Source: Oegoconia quadripuncta
Taxonomy: Eukaryota; Arthropoda; Insecta; Lepidoptera; Autostichidae
DNA length: 64,000 bases
Direction of reading: 5' to 3'
NCBI GenBank assembly: GCA_949316235.1
Contig: OX438741.1
Coordinates: 39,408,962 to 39,472,961, forward strand
Shown: piece after piece, positions 28,201-40,200 of the stretch
Layout of the letters: each line of letters starts with the position of its first letter
Position numbering within the stretch: position 1 is the stretch's first letter
Notes under the pieces: model-generated
Told to the model about the DNA's origin: nothing
Databases searched by the model: none
The model's input: only the letters and a program-made list of their open reading frames with translations
Position numbers and translations under genes: made by a program

Positions 28201-31200
28201 CGGCGCAGTACGTCGGCGCAGTACGTCGGCGCAGTACGTCTTTTTCTTCCAACCTCTATCAGTCGTAACCTCACACAATCCATCCATCTTTTCCGTGGTC
28301 TTCCTTTTCCTTTCCAACCATCGACATCTATATTCATCAATATCTTAGTAACATGCGTTTAATCCCTCCTCATAGCATAGCACATTTGACTACCTGATTG
28401 GTGTATTGGTTAGCAACTCTGACGGCACTATACCACAAGGTTGCGGATTCGAATCCCGCCAGGGGCATATGTTTGTGTGATGAATACGGACATGTGTACC
28501 CGAGTTATGGATGTTTTCATGTATAATAAGTATTTATTTACAAAGAAAAAATATAGTATTTATGTAGTATATCAACCATCTGGTATCCACAACACAAGCC
28601 TATAGTTGCTTACTGTGGAACTAGATGGCGCTGTGTGTATGTCTAAGGATATTTATTTTATTTATTATTATCCCTCCTCATAACATGTCCATACCAAGCC
28701 AAACGATTTCCTTTCAACGTTTCTGTCAAGGGTGCCACTTTTAAACTCCCCCTTAAATACTCATTCCTTATCTTATCCATCCTCGTCACTTCACTCATCC
28801 ATCTCAACATTCTCATCTCTGCTGCGTATAACAAAAATCGTTTGGCCGTGTTCTCCATTTCTGTAGATTTTGGTCCGAGGAGCCGTTGATGAAGTAGACT
28901 CCTTGTAATGTTATACTAGACTTTTTCCCTTATCTGCAATTGCTTAGTTAAGCTAATTTCTAAGGAAACATGGCAAGGAGCGTAAGCGAAGCCGGGCGAA
29001 GACAAAGAACAAGTTCATCCTGAAGCTGGTGCGCACCCTCATGAACAACAGCGAAGACCACCTGGAGGTGGACATCCACTGTAAGCACCGTCAGCTCTAC
29101 CCCAACAACTCCTTCGTGAGGGACCTGGTCACCATCCTCAATGAGAAGAATATCAAGGTAAAGTTACGGGAAAATTAATCGTAGTGTCTAAGAAATATGA
29201 ACCTTAACATCATTGCAATAAATTATTTTAGTTTTGTACTACAGGCGGATATAATGCACAGAAAAACCTGTATTCCCCAGTTAAAACAATAAAACGAAAT
29301 AATCGCACCCAAAAGCAACTTAAAAAACCCTTTTCAAAACTAAAATTATTTACATCTGGACCCCGTTACACGGTAATTAAAATTTTCAACGCCATTCCTA
29401 ATGAAATTAAAAATATGGAATCAAACTGCACGCGGGGGCCAAGTTGTATGGCACGAGGGGTGTGCACATGTTTTCTCTTGCAACAGAAAGCATCTCAGGT
29501 TCCATGATTACAATCGAATGTGATTACGTTGTATATTCGCTTATAGTAGTTTGCAATAATATCGCCTTCGCCCGAGCCACCCTTTACCATGCGACTGGCA
29601 CCGTCCCGGTCGCTAGCAACGCCCACCCCCGAACCCATCATTCTCCGACATACATATATACTACTCTGTGTAAAAAGTATCGGGAATATGTCAATAAAAA
29701 GACCCGCGTAAAAGAGGTCGTTCTAATTTTTTTACTGCATGTTGGTAGCACTGTACTGATTTAGCGCGCAAAATTTGAGCGGGATCTGTCATTTAATTTG
29801 TTTTAAACTACACTTTTTGTTGGTCATAGTTTTGAGTCCTCGGCGATTTTTACAATGGAAAATGTTGTTGAACAAAGAGTGTGCCTTAAATTTTGTGTTT
29901 CAAATGATATTTCATGTGGTGAATCACTAAAAATGTTGCGAAATACCTACGGCGAATCGTGTATATCGAAAACAAGGGCTTATGAATGGTATAAGGCTTT
30001 TAAAGAAGGCCGAGAAGTAGTAGTAGACTTGCCTCGTTCTGGTAGACCTTCAACCGCTACGACCAAAGAAAACATCGACAGAATCAAGAAGCTAGTGCTC
30101 GAAAATCGACGTATGAGTCTGAGAGAGTTGACTAGTGAGGTGAACATATCTTTTAAGTCCGTCCACAACATTCTCATTGACATTTTAGGCATGAAACGCG
30201 TCGCCGCTCGACTAGTTCCAAAAGAGCTCAATTTTGTTCAAAAAGCGCAGCGAAAGCATGTCGCTGAAGACATGGTTTCCCGAGCTTCTACGGATCCGAC
30301 CTTTATGAAACGTATAATAACTGGCGACGAGACATGGGTTTATGAGTACGACATGCAAACAAGCCAACAGTCTTCAGAATGGCGTCTCGAAAACGAGCCG
30401 AAACCAAAAAAACCGCGGCAAAGTCGCTCCAAAATCAAGGTGATGCTGACAGTTTTTTTTGACTACCGTGGTGTGGTTCACTCCGAATTCCTTCCAGAGG
30501 GAGAAACAGTGAATAAAGAATATTATTTAGGCGTCATGAAGCGTTTGCGTGAGAGTATCCGCCGAAAACGTCCAGATTTGTGGCAACACAACTCATGGAT
30601 GCTGCACCATGATAATGCACCATCACACACAGCCATTATAGTGAAAGAGTTTTTAGCGAAAAATTCAACAAAAGTTCTCGACCAAGCACCGTATTCACCT
30701 GATATGGCTCCGTCTGACTTTTTTTTATTTCCCAAGTTAAAATTACCACTTCGAGGAAAACGTTTTGAGTCGATAGAAGCCATAAAAGAAAATTCGCTGA
30801 ATGAGCTAAAGGCCATACCGCAAATAGCCTATGAAAAATGTATGGAAGACTGGGTGAAGCGGTGGAGATGTTGTATTGCAAGCGATGGGGCCTACTTTGA
30901 AGGCGATAAAATAAATTTAGATGAATAATTTGTATTTTTTGTTTTATTGACAAATTCCCGATACTTAGTACACTGAATGTATATATTACATTACAATACA
31001 AATACACTTTATTGCACAACAGATAATAAAATACAGTTTCAGAAAAGTGGTAACAATAGAATGTACAATTTGGCGACCTTATCACTAAAAGCGATGTCTT
31101 CCAGGCAACCTTTGTGTATAAGGACTGTACATTTGAAATATGTAGGTTGTGCGGTATTAAATAAGGATGCAGATACAAACTACGTGAATAAATATATTTA

Positions 31201-34200
31201 CATACACATACATACATAGATCAATAGACAAATATGCCTACTTAAACATAACATCTATAAAATAGCAACAAAATACAAACGTAAATATATAGGTGTACTA
31301 AATATATATTTATTGATATATAAAATAATAATAATAAGCGACAACAGGATTGTGCTAAGGTATAGAGAGAAGATAAGAAGAGAACACAGATTAAAGCATC
31401 AGGAAATGCTCCTTGACGGCGATATATTAACATTTGTTATATATATAACTATATCTCTTAAAGCAGTCGTTGATATAGCTGTGATAATAACTTAGAAAAT
31501 AATAAACTGTCAGGCCCTCTCCTAATATCAGATAATATTGCCATGGGCGTCACAAATATTACGATGCGAATGGTAGTGTTGCTAGGGGAAGACCACGGCG
31601 AACGTACCATGATCAAATCGGGGACGTCTTAAAGAAAGGCCAAGTCAAGAGTACCCTAAACCGACGAGCATGTATGAACAACCTTATGAGAGTGAATGAA
31701 GCAGAAGAGGTGTGTCAGGATCGTAGCAAGTGGAAGTCTGTGGTCTCAGCCTACCCCTCCGGGAAACAGGCGTGACATTATTGACATAAAGAATTGTATT
31801 ATTAAATTAAGTAAATTTTTGTAAATTGTAATTGCTAAAATGTTGTTATATTGTATGCCTTTACGGCGGAACCTAGCGCTCTAAGGATGTTATAAGGCCA
31901 AATGCTACCTGTGATTCACAATAAATGTGCTTTGATTTTGACTCTACAATTCCGTCCGTCTAATCGCTAAGATGTCGATTCCCTATAATTTTTAAAACTC
32001 TGTTTCAGGTGATAAATAATGGTCGCGTATTCGAGCGCAACCGCGTGACGGACCTAGTGCACGAGCCGCTCGCGGCGGGAGGAATCCCGGTGAGGCACAA
32101 GGTGCTGGAGAAGATGGACATCGCCGACCGCGCCTCCGCCCCCTCGGCCCCCTCGGCCCCCTCCGCCCCCAACGGGGCCGATCTGCAGGCCTACGCGGTG
32201 AGTCCGGCGATTGTTAATAAACGATAAATACACGATCAGGAATATTAACTATTTAAACAGGAACGTGTATTCTACTTATGACGTGAAGTTGGTGGTAGGG
32301 CATTTTAAATGTCCGCCTGGCTATCTACCACCATCTTATCTCTATATCTGCCGCCAAACAGCAATGTTAATAGCATTGTTCCGTTGTCAGAGATAAGATA
32401 CCCGGTCCCCTAGTACCTAGTATCTACCTATGTAAAAACCATGAAAGCTTTGTAGGGCTTGCTCTATTTTGAAACCGTAGGCACGCCATTGGGTGAGTCG
32501 TGTGTACCAGGGCGCCACAGGTGTGGGGGAGAGCGACCTTGTCAACTTAGCGGTGGGCAGGCAATGTACCTTACACTGAGTTTACTTATCATTCTTATGT
32601 CACACCCTTTCACAAAAATCCACACGCACACACACACGCATACATGTACAAACAAACGTGGTAACTCTTAGATAGATAAATCGTTTATTTGCAACTCCAG
32701 TCGTAAACATACAGTAAGTTCCAACACAATTGAATAAAAGTAATATACAAGAGGTAGGAATATTCTCGACGCGGTGGATTTGTGTACCAGGGCACAAGAA
32801 GTGTGTAGAAGATACAATATGTACATCCTGTACCTCGAGTTGTATCATTCATTAGGCATATCAGATCACCAGTAGTATACAAGGGGTAGGAATAGAGCCA
32901 ACGCGGTGGATCTGTGTACCAGGGCATAAGGAGTGTGTAGAAGATACAATATGTACATCCTGTGTCTCGAGTTGTATCATTCATTAGGCATATCAGATCA
33001 CCAGTAGTATACAAGGGGTAGGAATAGAGCCAACGCGGTGGATCTGTGTACCAGGGCATAAGGGGTGTGTAGAAGATACAATATGTACATCCTGTGTCTC
33101 GAGTTGTATCATTCATTAGGCATATCAGATCACCAGTAGTATACAAGGGGTAGGAATAGAGCCAACGCGGTGGATCTGTGTACCAGGGCACAAGGAGTGT
33201 GTAGAAGATACAATATGTACATCCTGTGTCTCGAGTTGTATCATTCATTAGGCATATCAGATCACCAGTAGTATACAAGGGGTAGGAATAGAGCCAACGC
33301 GGTGGATCTGTGTACCAGGGCACAAGGAATGTGTAGAAGATACAATATGTACATCCTGTGTCTCGAGTTGTATCATTCATTAGGCATATCAGATCACCAG
33401 TAGTATACAAGGGGTAGGAATAGAGCCAACGCGGTGGATCTGTGTACCAGGGCATAAGGAGTGTGTAGAAGATACAATATGTACATCCTGTGTCTCGAGT
33501 TGTATCATTCATTAGGCATATCAGATCACCAGTAGTATACAAGGGGTAGGAATAGAGCCAACGCGGTGGATCTGTGTACCAGGGCATAAGGGGTGTGTAG
33601 AAGATACAATATGTACATCCTGTGTCTCGAGTTGTATCATTCATTAGGCATATCAGATCACCAGTAGTATACAAGGGGTAGGAATAGAGCCAACGCGGTG
33701 GATCTGTGTACCAGGGCACAAGGAGTGTGTAGAAGATACAATATGTACATCCTGTACCTCGAGTTGTATCATTCATTAGGCATATCAGGGGGCCTACAAT
33801 CACCTCTTATAGCAATATTACAGTAATATTACTTTGGAAATTCGTACCCCGACCGCCTTAAAACAAGCTTATTATAATATTGTTTTGTTAAGCAGTTTTG
33901 TGACGTCACCGCTGAATCATTCGCTCAATTCGTACCATCATCGTTGTTTAACGGTCGTTTGACAGCTAGTAATATTGCTCAAACGTCAAATTTTACAATC
34001 TTAAAAAAGTTAGTCTCTTGTGATGGATTTATTATTGTTTTAGTGATATAAGGATAATAAACCGTTATTTTCGCTTAAAAAAGTAAGTGGATGTGTTTTT
34101 CACAATAACTCTTTATAAATACATTGTGTTCATTGCGTAAACCGATAAGAAATACATTAAATGTGATGTGGTTTTAGATGGCCAATGATTACGAATTATT

Positions 34201-37200
34201 CGAGTTTCTGGAAGACGATGCCGCAGAGGATTTGTCGGAGAAGATGCAACGTCGAAGGCGATTACGTGAAGAATGTAATCCCTTCGATATTGACGAAGCT
34301 GAATTTGTTCGACGAGTTCTTTGTCTAGGATGCTTGCTTATTCTATAAATGCACAAAAATCACTAAAACATTAGTTTGTATTTACTTCTAGTCGCCATAA
34401 TATAAATTCTATAAAACCAGTAAAAAAATAATTTCAAACAAATAAAAATTTTATACAAAGATTATGAAATTAAGAAAGCGCCGCGCTTATTACTTTGACA
34501 CAATGTTTCATTTTACGGAACGACACCGGCGGCGGGAGCAGCGTTACTTCACATTTAATTTACGCTTTCTTGCATTACTTCAATGAAAATGTATATTTAA
34601 ATTTATATATGCATAAATATAAAAAACTTTTATTTCTAATTACGCATTTCAACAATAAAAATATGAACATAAACCACAAAAATCATGCACAATATTTAAA
34701 TAATTGCGTATACCGGAACGCTATTATTATTCGAGGTGTGAAAGTGATAACGCTATACAAAGGTATAACGTTGTCTCGTTCTTCTGACTGCAAGGAATAG
34801 ACAAATCATTCGTTCTTTCCCGTCTCTAAGCAGGAGTAAAACAATATTGTTTTGTATTATCGCTAGATGATCGCGGTACGAATTTGAGTAATATTACTTT
34901 AACATTGAAACAAAACGTTCCTGAAACATGATGGTTTTTAAAATGATCGTTGTAGGCCCCCAGGGGGCCTACAATCACCTCTTATAGCAATATTACAGTA
35001 ATATTACTTTGGAAATTCGTACCCCGACCGCCTTAAAACAAGCTTATTATAATATTGTTTTGTTAAGCAGTTTTGTGACGTCACCGCTGAATCATTCGCT
35101 CAATTCGTACCATCATCGTTGTTTAACGGTCGTTTGACAGCTAGTAATATTGCTCAAACGTCAAATTTTACAATCTTAAAAAAGTTAGTCTCTTGTGATG
35201 GTTTTATTATTGTTTTAGTGGTATAAGGATAATAAACCGTTATTTTCGCTTAAAAAAGTAAGTGGATGTGTTTTTCACAATAACTCTTTATAAATACATT
35301 GTGTTCATTGCGTAAACCGATAAGAAATACATTAAATGTGATGTGGTTTTAGATGGCCAATGATTACGAATTATTCGAGTTTCTGGAAGACGATACCGCA
35401 GAGGATTTGTCGGAGAAGATGCAACGTCGAAGGCGATTACGTGAAGAATGTAATCCCTTCGATATTGACGAAGCTGAATTTGTTCGACGAGTTCTTTGTC
35501 TAGGATGCTTGCTTATTCTATAAATGCACAAAAATCACTAAAACATTAGTTTGTATATACTTACTCTCTAGTCGCCATAATATAAATTCTATAAAACCAG
35601 TAAAATAAAAATTTTATACCAAGATTATGAAATTAAGAAAGCGCCGCGCTTATTACTTTGACACAATGTTTCATTTTACGGAACGACACCGGCGGCGGGC
35701 GGCAGCGTTACTTCACATTTAATTTACGCTTTCTTGCATTACTTCAATGAAAATGTATATTTAAATTTATATATGCATAAATATAAAAAACTTTTATTTC
35801 TAATTATGCATTTCAACAATAAAAATATGAACATAAACGACAAAAATCATGCACAATATTTAAATAATTGCGTATACCGGAACGCTATTATTATTCGAGG
35901 TGTGAAAGTGATAACGCTATACAAAGGTATAACGTTGTCTCGTTCTTCTGACGGCAAGGAATAGACAAATCATTCGTTCTTTCCCGTCTCTAAGCAGGAG
36001 TAAAACAATATTGTTTTGTATTATCGCTAGATGATCGCGGTACGAATTTGAGTAATATTACTTTAACATTGAAACAAAACGTTCCTGAAACATGATGCTT
36101 TTTAAAATGATCGTTGTAGGCCCCCAGATCACCAGTAGTATACAAGGGGTAGGAATAGAGCCAACGCGGTGGATCTGTGTACCAGGGCACAAGGAGTGTG
36201 TAGAAGATACTGACCAATATGTACATCCTGTGTCTCGAGTTGTATCATTACGCATATGTTCTTTTTTTAAGTTCAAATTAAGAACAAGCTTAATTAGCCG
36301 CTATGAATAACCAAATTGTTCTTAATTGAAAGGTTTTGAACGAGTGCCTTCGATATTTACAACAAACTTATTGGACGCATCTCGTTTGTCAACAGCCTCA
36401 AATTAAAGCACCAATCATCATCATCACCATATCAGCCGAAAGACGTCCACTGCTGGACAAACACCTAACGTTAAAGCACCAATAGTATGCACTAATTAAT
36501 TTTCAGAAAATTTTAAGGAACTCTTTGTAAGCGTTTAAAAAGTTTAGTGTAAATTATAGCGTAGTTTTCCATTCAGTATAATATTTCTTTTTTCTAAAAT
36601 GTTAAATATGTTGTATAAGTATTTGTGGAGATATCTAGAAACCCACAATTGTCATTATGTGGCTGTGGCTTTATATAACAGGATGTTATTTAATTAAAGA
36701 AACTGAATGAAGTCGGAATAGATCGCAAGTGTCGACTTATTGCTTTAAAAAATGATAATAAACTGGTTAAAAGTACTTACCTATGATGAGACTGACTTGC
36801 AAAACATGAGATGACACAGAAATGCACGTTGGTACTCACGCACAACTGCACCTCTCACGCAAGCGCATACGAACACACACACACTAATAAAAAAAAAATA
36901 TTTTATAGGTACACTTAAAATAGTCAATTAATATTGGGTCTATGAAATTGGAGTTTTTTTCTTCGTTAATCAGAAGTACCAATTCCTGCGATTTTCAAAG
37001 CTATATCCAAATTTGTTTTTTATTTGGAAAATGGAATATTATTTCAAGGTTTCACATTAATTTTTTTTTAATTTCTGGGCTAAATTGCACAATAAAAAAA
37101 ATTTGAACAGAGCTCTTTTCATGTGCTTCCCATAATCATTTCTTAGATTCGCTGAAACTTTTATAAAGCGGTTACTTTTAAAAATTAACGCTGCCTATAC

Positions 37201-40200
37201 GTAACTTAATGTTATCCGATAATACACACAAAGTTTAGCTAAATTTGGATTTGCCGTTCCCAAAAAAAAATCAAAAATGTTTGTATGGAGAAAACAGTCA
37301 TAATTAAATTCTTCATACAAAATTTCAATATCATAGGTAAGGACCTAATATTATGATAATGTGATATATACGAGTATAACTAGGATCATATAATATACGA
37401 GTAACAATTCGTCACTCGTCGGTCACGTCATCGGTTGTTATTGTTACAAAATCAGCTTTAGCCTGGTTCTCGCGAGGTGAGAACACGAAATTACTTTTAC
37501 AAAGCGAACAGGCTGGTCACTGCCAATGTGCTTGTGTAGACGAAACGTTGGCGGCTGAAGAAACGCAAACACGACTCCGTTGTGCAGCCCGCGCAGCTGC
37601 CCCCCGCGGGCCCCCCCGGCCCGCCCCCCCCGGCGGGGGACGCGGCCGCGCGCGCCGCCCCCCCGCCCCCCGCAGCGCCCGGCGTCGACGACAAGAGGAT
37701 CATCATCGAGGACTTCGTCGAGGTGAAGCCCATCGGATCCTCCACCGCCGCACCTCTGGTCAGTGACGTCACGCACACTCCACACGCACCCCTGTCTCTG
37801 TCTTCCTCGCCTCTCCGCCCGCTGGCTCCGCCCGTGGATGCTTCAAACGTAACCGATAACACGCTTCTCTTGTTAGACTATCCGCCCTCGAAATCCCCCG
37901 ATGTCGGCAACTCGACATTTTCCCCCGTCCTTTTTTCGTTGCACACAGATGAGCCCCATACGACTACACCCGCCTCGAACGTGAGCAACCCCCCACCCCC
38001 CGACGCACTCCTCCCTTCTCACCACTCATCCACTCACTATCGTCGATCACACTCAAACATGTAAATCTCAGCACTCGCCCTACCCATACGCCGCTGCGCA
38101 CTTCCCCGTCCACACATCACTACGCCGACCTCGACCCCCCCGCCCCAACCCGAGCCCCGGCGCGCGCGCCCACACACTCCACCCTCCACACGTCACCACA
38201 CATGCGCCTCTACAAACCCACAACGCCGGTTCCTACACACTCATCGTTATACACACTATCACGCATAACGCATTCTACCCGCTATCAGGAACGCGTTATG
38301 TTATTCATAAGGACTACAATACGGCCACCCCTACACATGCTAAAAAAACGAAAACGTGCACGCATACCACCCACGCGCCTGTACACGGACACGCTCACAC
38401 ATCTGTAGACGCACACACTCACAAACCTGCACACGCTCACACTGATACACATGTACACGTCTACACTCACATACCTGTACACGTTCACATTCACACATCT
38501 GTACACGTCTACACTCACACACCTGTACACGTTCACACTCACACAGCTGTACACGTCCACACTCACATACCTGCACACGCTCACACTCACAAGCACAAAA
38601 GGACACGCCGCCCTCACAGCCACAAGAAACGCTCCACAACACACGCGCCGCTACACACACACACACACTCGCACTCACGCACTCACTCGCACTCACGCAC
38701 TCACAGGCATGCCCTTGTACATGCGCGTGCGCACTCCGCTATACACAGACTCTAGTACACATAGTTTTGTTATTATGATCAATGGAGTTATAAGCTAGAC
38801 TCGTAAGGTTAGCTTAGTTTATTTTTCTTTCATACAAGTGTGTTTTATATTTATAAACTTTTATATTTTAGTCGGCTGGGCGGGTCTAGTGAAAGTGAAT
38901 ATAATATTTTTAATAATTATATCGACATTTTTCCACACTGAATATAAAATATAGCAAAGTTTCTTACAAATTGATCGTTTAAACTTTATATGGAAATGCC
39001 TTTTTTTATGTGTTTGGAGTGTTTTTTAATCATGTAAAGGTGTAAAAGTTCTTTTGTTCATACATTACATTACATTCATAGAAGTGACAGAAAATAGAAT
39101 TTTTCATTCTATTTAATAATTTCAAAACAGGTTTTTAAATCTGAAATAAAATGATTTATTATATATATAATTTTTTTTGTTTGTAACTTTATAACGTGTA
39201 GAACATGGGTCCAAAAATCAATGTTATATTTTTTCAATCAATGAGTAATACTTGAATTACAACAACTCTCAATGACTTTTCACTAAAATCCGTCAATACG
39301 TTTTGCGCGGCAATGATTTTCCGTGTTCTTATTAATTCAAATTAAGAACACGTTAGACGCGGCGGATAACCAGATTATAATAATAATAATAATAAATACC
39401 TTTGCACATACACACAGCGACATCTAGTACCACACTAAGCAACTAGGCTTGTATTATGGATACCAGATGGTTGATAAACTACACAAATACATTTTTTTTT
39501 TGTAAATAAATACATAAATGAAAAACATCCATAACTCGGGAACACATGTCTGTATCATACAAACATATGCGACCGCCGACCCGCGACCTTTTTGTACAGC
39601 AGTCAGAATTTTTAACCACTACACCAAATGGGTCGTCAAGATTGTTCTTAATTTAAATGTCTTCGGACGATAGCCTATAATTTTTATCTATCAAATTCAT
39701 TAAATTCGTCTAGATTGTCTTCTTACTTTAAAGTAAAAAACAATCGATCAATCAAGTACACTTTATTGCACAAAATTTTACAATACACTTCTTAAATATA
39801 GCTTAAAAAAAATATTGTACAGCCAGGCGGTCTTATCGCTATTAAGCGATTTCTACCAGACAATCTTTGGGTAGAGAAAAAAGTAGAACGGGATAAAAGC
39901 GAGTAGGTTTGTGCACCAATGATTAAAAAAATATATATATAAAATAATAGATACCAAACAATAGATATAAACATACATACGTTAGATATGAACATCAACT
40001 TACATGCAATGATAGTGTAAAATATACCTACATATATATACATATACAATATATGTGACACCAAACAAAGAAAATATTGGATACTATAATTATCAAATAT
40101 CTGAACCACGAATATGGCAACAGTCGAGACGCTAGAAAATGTGCCTTGACTTGTGCTCTAAAAGTAAATGATGATTGTGCACGACGTATGGACTCGGGAA

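Larger units (their letters stand above)
28135..28865 (-). mobile_element. RTE-like LINE ORF end, split by SINE-A
   Basis: On the minus strand 28858-28687 reads [38 protein letters not shown] and [13 protein letters not shown]. After the SINE, 28361-28140 reads [20 protein letters not shown]. These are typical of the C-terminal part of RTE-type ORFs. One in-frame stop lies at the join and a 14-bp triplication at 28196-28240 disturbs the end. Confidence 0.78.

Noticed and set aside
16591..33788. Possible CRISPR arrays (regular repeats)
   Set aside because: Units are contiguous with no unique spacers, in a eukaryotic gene, and no cas genes exist.
32685..33803. 372-codon minus-strand frame
   Set aside because: It is the 132-bp satellite read in a stop-free frame; no start context, no domain, and repeat-perfect at DNA level.
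34495..35964. Frames of 76-101 codons in the Harbinger elements
   Set aside because: Asn/Lys/Tyr-rich AT composition and no similarity to the second Harbinger protein; probably non-coding.
37444..37862. Minus-strand frames over exon 14
   Set aside because: Mirror of the GC-rich coding exon; the + strand frame is the one with matching phases.
38202..38798. Open frames in the CA-rich region
   Set aside because: Low-complexity Thr/His/Leu or Val/Cys repeats from the 24-bp minisatellite.
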